A stretch of DNA of 21,860 nucleotides from a virus, in IMG/VR virus record IMGVR_UViG_3300006929_000151, positions 1 through 21,860 of that record; one strand, 5' to 3'. The first letter of the stretch is position 1. Every line of letters starts with the position of its first letter. A program made the translations under genes and the position numbers. The notes beneath the pieces are model-generated. The model was not told the origin of the DNA. It saw only the letters and a list, made by a program, of their open reading frames with translations, and ran no database searches. This document shows positions 20,664 through 21,860 of this stretch, piece by piece.

Positions 20664-21544
20664 GCCGCGCGACCTGGTACGGGCCCCGTGCCGAACAGGC
20701 TTTCACCTATGTCACGACGTTCCGCATCAAGACGCTTGGCCTTCTCCGTGTTACCGAGGGCCATGGCGTTATGCATATCCTCGGTCAACGTGTCGTATTG
20801 CTTTTGCAAGTTGGCGCCGGCTTCTGTACCGCGCAATCCTAACTGCAACGACCCTTCACCAGTCATGCGGCCGTAGTTGGCCATAACCCGGAGAAAGTCC
20901 GGGTTGGATCCGAGTAACATTCCATTCGATAGTTCCGTCTGTTTCAGGTCCTCGCCAAACTCGAACTTCGACAGGGCTTGTTTGGCAAACGACAAGTTGG
21001 CGTCAAAGTCTTCACCCCACTCCTGGCGTAGTCCGGCCTCGGCATCCTTCTGGAACCTCTCGTCATTCTGTGCAGTCGTCGCTTGTTGGGCAGCTTCAAG
21101 CTCGAAGTATGTTCCGATCGCTGCATCGACTTGCGCTTGCGTGGCGCCAGCCTCATGCATCCGACCAACGACGCCTTGGAGCATACCTTGGAACTCTTCG
21201 CTTTCGAACGTACCCTCGTCGATGTGGTCGGGTCTCGACAATGTGTAGTTGTCGACGCTTTCCGGTACGCCCATGAGCTTCCGGAACTTGGCAAGGTCCT
21301 CGTCGTTCGCGTCCTCACCTGGCACTTTGACGCGCTGCGAGAACTCCGTGTTGAGCTCGGCGTAGGCCTTGGCCATATCCGCCGGCGTATTGAACCGATC
21401 CGCTAACTTGCGGACCTTGTCGTCTTCGATTGCGCTGCGCCAGGTTGCCTCACCTGTCTCAGCTTCAGCTTCAGGAGCTTCCGTCTCCGGGTTAGCCGTC
21501 CCCTCTTCCGAGGCTTCAGCGCCGTCGATCGTTTCCTCTGCCAT
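20660..21544 (-). CDS. Capsid scaffolding (assembly) protein, T7 gp9-like
   Basis: The protein has 294 residues, close to the 307 of T7 gp9. The first 30 residues are almost entirely Glu, Ala, Thr and Gly, and the rest is charged and helix-forming (residues about 45-190, with Gln/Ala-rich stretches such as AAQQATTAQ), which is typical of podovirus scaffolding proteins that line the procapsid and leave before DNA packaging. Residues 63-110 contain a FRKLMGVPESVDNYTL segment often seen in this family (a 'G.P.s.d.Y' motif). A GAGAGGT ribosome-binding sequence precedes the ATG. The stop overlaps the next gene's start (GTGA). The position two genes before the capsid supports the call. No protease motif is visible. 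Confidence 0.85.
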   Translation of the reverse strand: MAEETIDGAEASEEGTANPETEAPEAEAETGEATWRSAIEDDKVRKLADRFNTPADMAKAYAELNTEFSQRVKVPGEDANDEDLAKFRKLMGVPESVDNYTLSRPDHIDEGTFESEEFQGMLQGVVGRMHEAGATQAQVDAAIGTYFELEAAQQATTAQNDERFQKDAEAGLRQEWGEDFDANLSFAKQALSKFEFGEDLKQTELSNGMLLGSNPDFLRVMANYGRMTGEGSLQLGLRGTEAGANLQKQYDTLTEDMHNAMALGNTEKAKRLDAERRDIGESLFGTGPVPGRAA

Positions 21545-21557
21545 TAGTCGTTACCTC

Positions 21558-21848
21558 TCAATCTATAGGGCTCGACAGGTCAGCGTACATCGCTGCCTTG
21601 ATACGCGCTGCAACTTCGCGTTTGCCGGCCCATCGTTGCAGATCTTCATTACTTTCCGGCGGGTCGTCGAACTCGCCGCACCAAGTCAAAAGCATAAACA
21701 GAACACGTTTGCCGAGCGCCGGATCCGTCATCATCAGATAACGAAAATCTCGGGCGACATCGACGTTAGTGTATTCACGTCCAACAACCGAGCCGATCAG
21801 CCCCGAGGTGAAGGCCTCGAGGTCGGGCTCTAAAGTAACCTTCTTCAC
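21558..21848 (-). CDS. Small head-region protein, possibly Bbp19-like
   Basis: This 96-residue acidic protein starts at a GTG; an in-frame TAG lies two codons upstream, so the gene cannot extend further right. The stretch FRYLMMTDPALGKRVLFMLL followed by an aspartate-proline-rich segment and RWAGKREVAARI resembles small proteins encoded between portal and scaffold in many short-tailed phages (Bbp19-like family), whose usual pattern is a terminal-gene-like 'G-R-x-V-L' followed by 'G-x-R'. No membrane segment or signal peptide is visible. It lies 13 bases upstream of the scaffolding gene. The family assignment is inference from the motif and position; that it is a real gene of the head operon is better supported than its function. 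Confidence 0.7.
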   Translation of the reverse strand: MKKVTLEPDLEAFTSGLIGSVVGREYTNVDVARDFRYLMMTDPALGKRVLFMLLTWCGEFDDPPESNEDLQRWAGKREVAARIKAAMYADLSSPID

Positions 21849-21860
21849 GATCTATCGTAT

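Noticed and set aside
1-21860. tRNA genes, CRISPR arrays, insertion sequences, attachment sites
   Set aside because: No cloverleaf with a T-loop GTTCRA, no regularly spaced repeats, no transposase or terminal inverted repeats, and no integrase were seen.

Overview
The window looks like the virion-structure half of a T7-like, short-tailed (podovirus-type) tailed phage or prophage. Every supported gene is on the minus strand, so the order below runs right to left. The evidence is the order and identity of the products: a small head-region protein, an acidic scaffolding protein, several small phage proteins, an HK97-type major capsid protein, two small capsid-adjacent proteins, tail tubular proteins A and B (T7 gp11 and gp12 equivalents), a GNAT-like protein in the gp13 position, two internal-virion-protein-like genes in the gp14 and gp15 positions, and a giant gene in the gp16 position. 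G+C is roughly 55-60% with CG-rich third positions. The host cannot be named from the sequence; a Gram-negative, possibly alphaproteobacterial, host is a guess from the general look of the proteins. The portal and terminase genes would be expected beyond the right edge. No integrase, repressor, tRNA, CRISPR array or insertion sequence is visible.

Right part (about 21848-18705) is the head module. Genes overlap by 1-4 bases and are probably translationally coupled. A 38-residue lysine-rich gene ends at an in-frame A_AAA_AAG heptamer followed by a stop and a long hairpin. The -1 frame then stays open for 57 more codons, so a programmed -1 frameshift making a 93-residue form is a real possibility. 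The same hairpin also resembles an intrinsic terminator placed just before the capsid gene. A second, cleaner terminator follows the capsid and its small partner, in the position of the T7 T-phi terminator.

Middle part (18598-11783) is the tail tube and ejection-protein module, with each gene touching the next (TGATG or TTGA overlaps). Tail tubular protein B carries a carbohydrate-binding-like insertion and two tandem small repeats.

Left part (11783-1) is one uninterrupted minus-strand reading frame of at least 3,927 codons that leaves the window still open. It is a giant phage polyvalent protein. It has glycine-rich hydrophobic N-terminal segments, a ParB-like HEGRHR motif, two ADP-ribosyltransferase-like domains, a large unassigned domain, a polyvalent-protein core module cut up by long insertions, an HETGH metallopeptidase and a long helical C-terminal region. 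Its place in the operon suggests that it is packaged in the virion and ejected into the host with the DNA, carrying several effector activities in one chain.

The most notable points are this giant protein, the candidate frameshift upstream of the capsid gene, and a lower-GC patch that coincides with the R-S-E ADP-ribosyltransferase domain.
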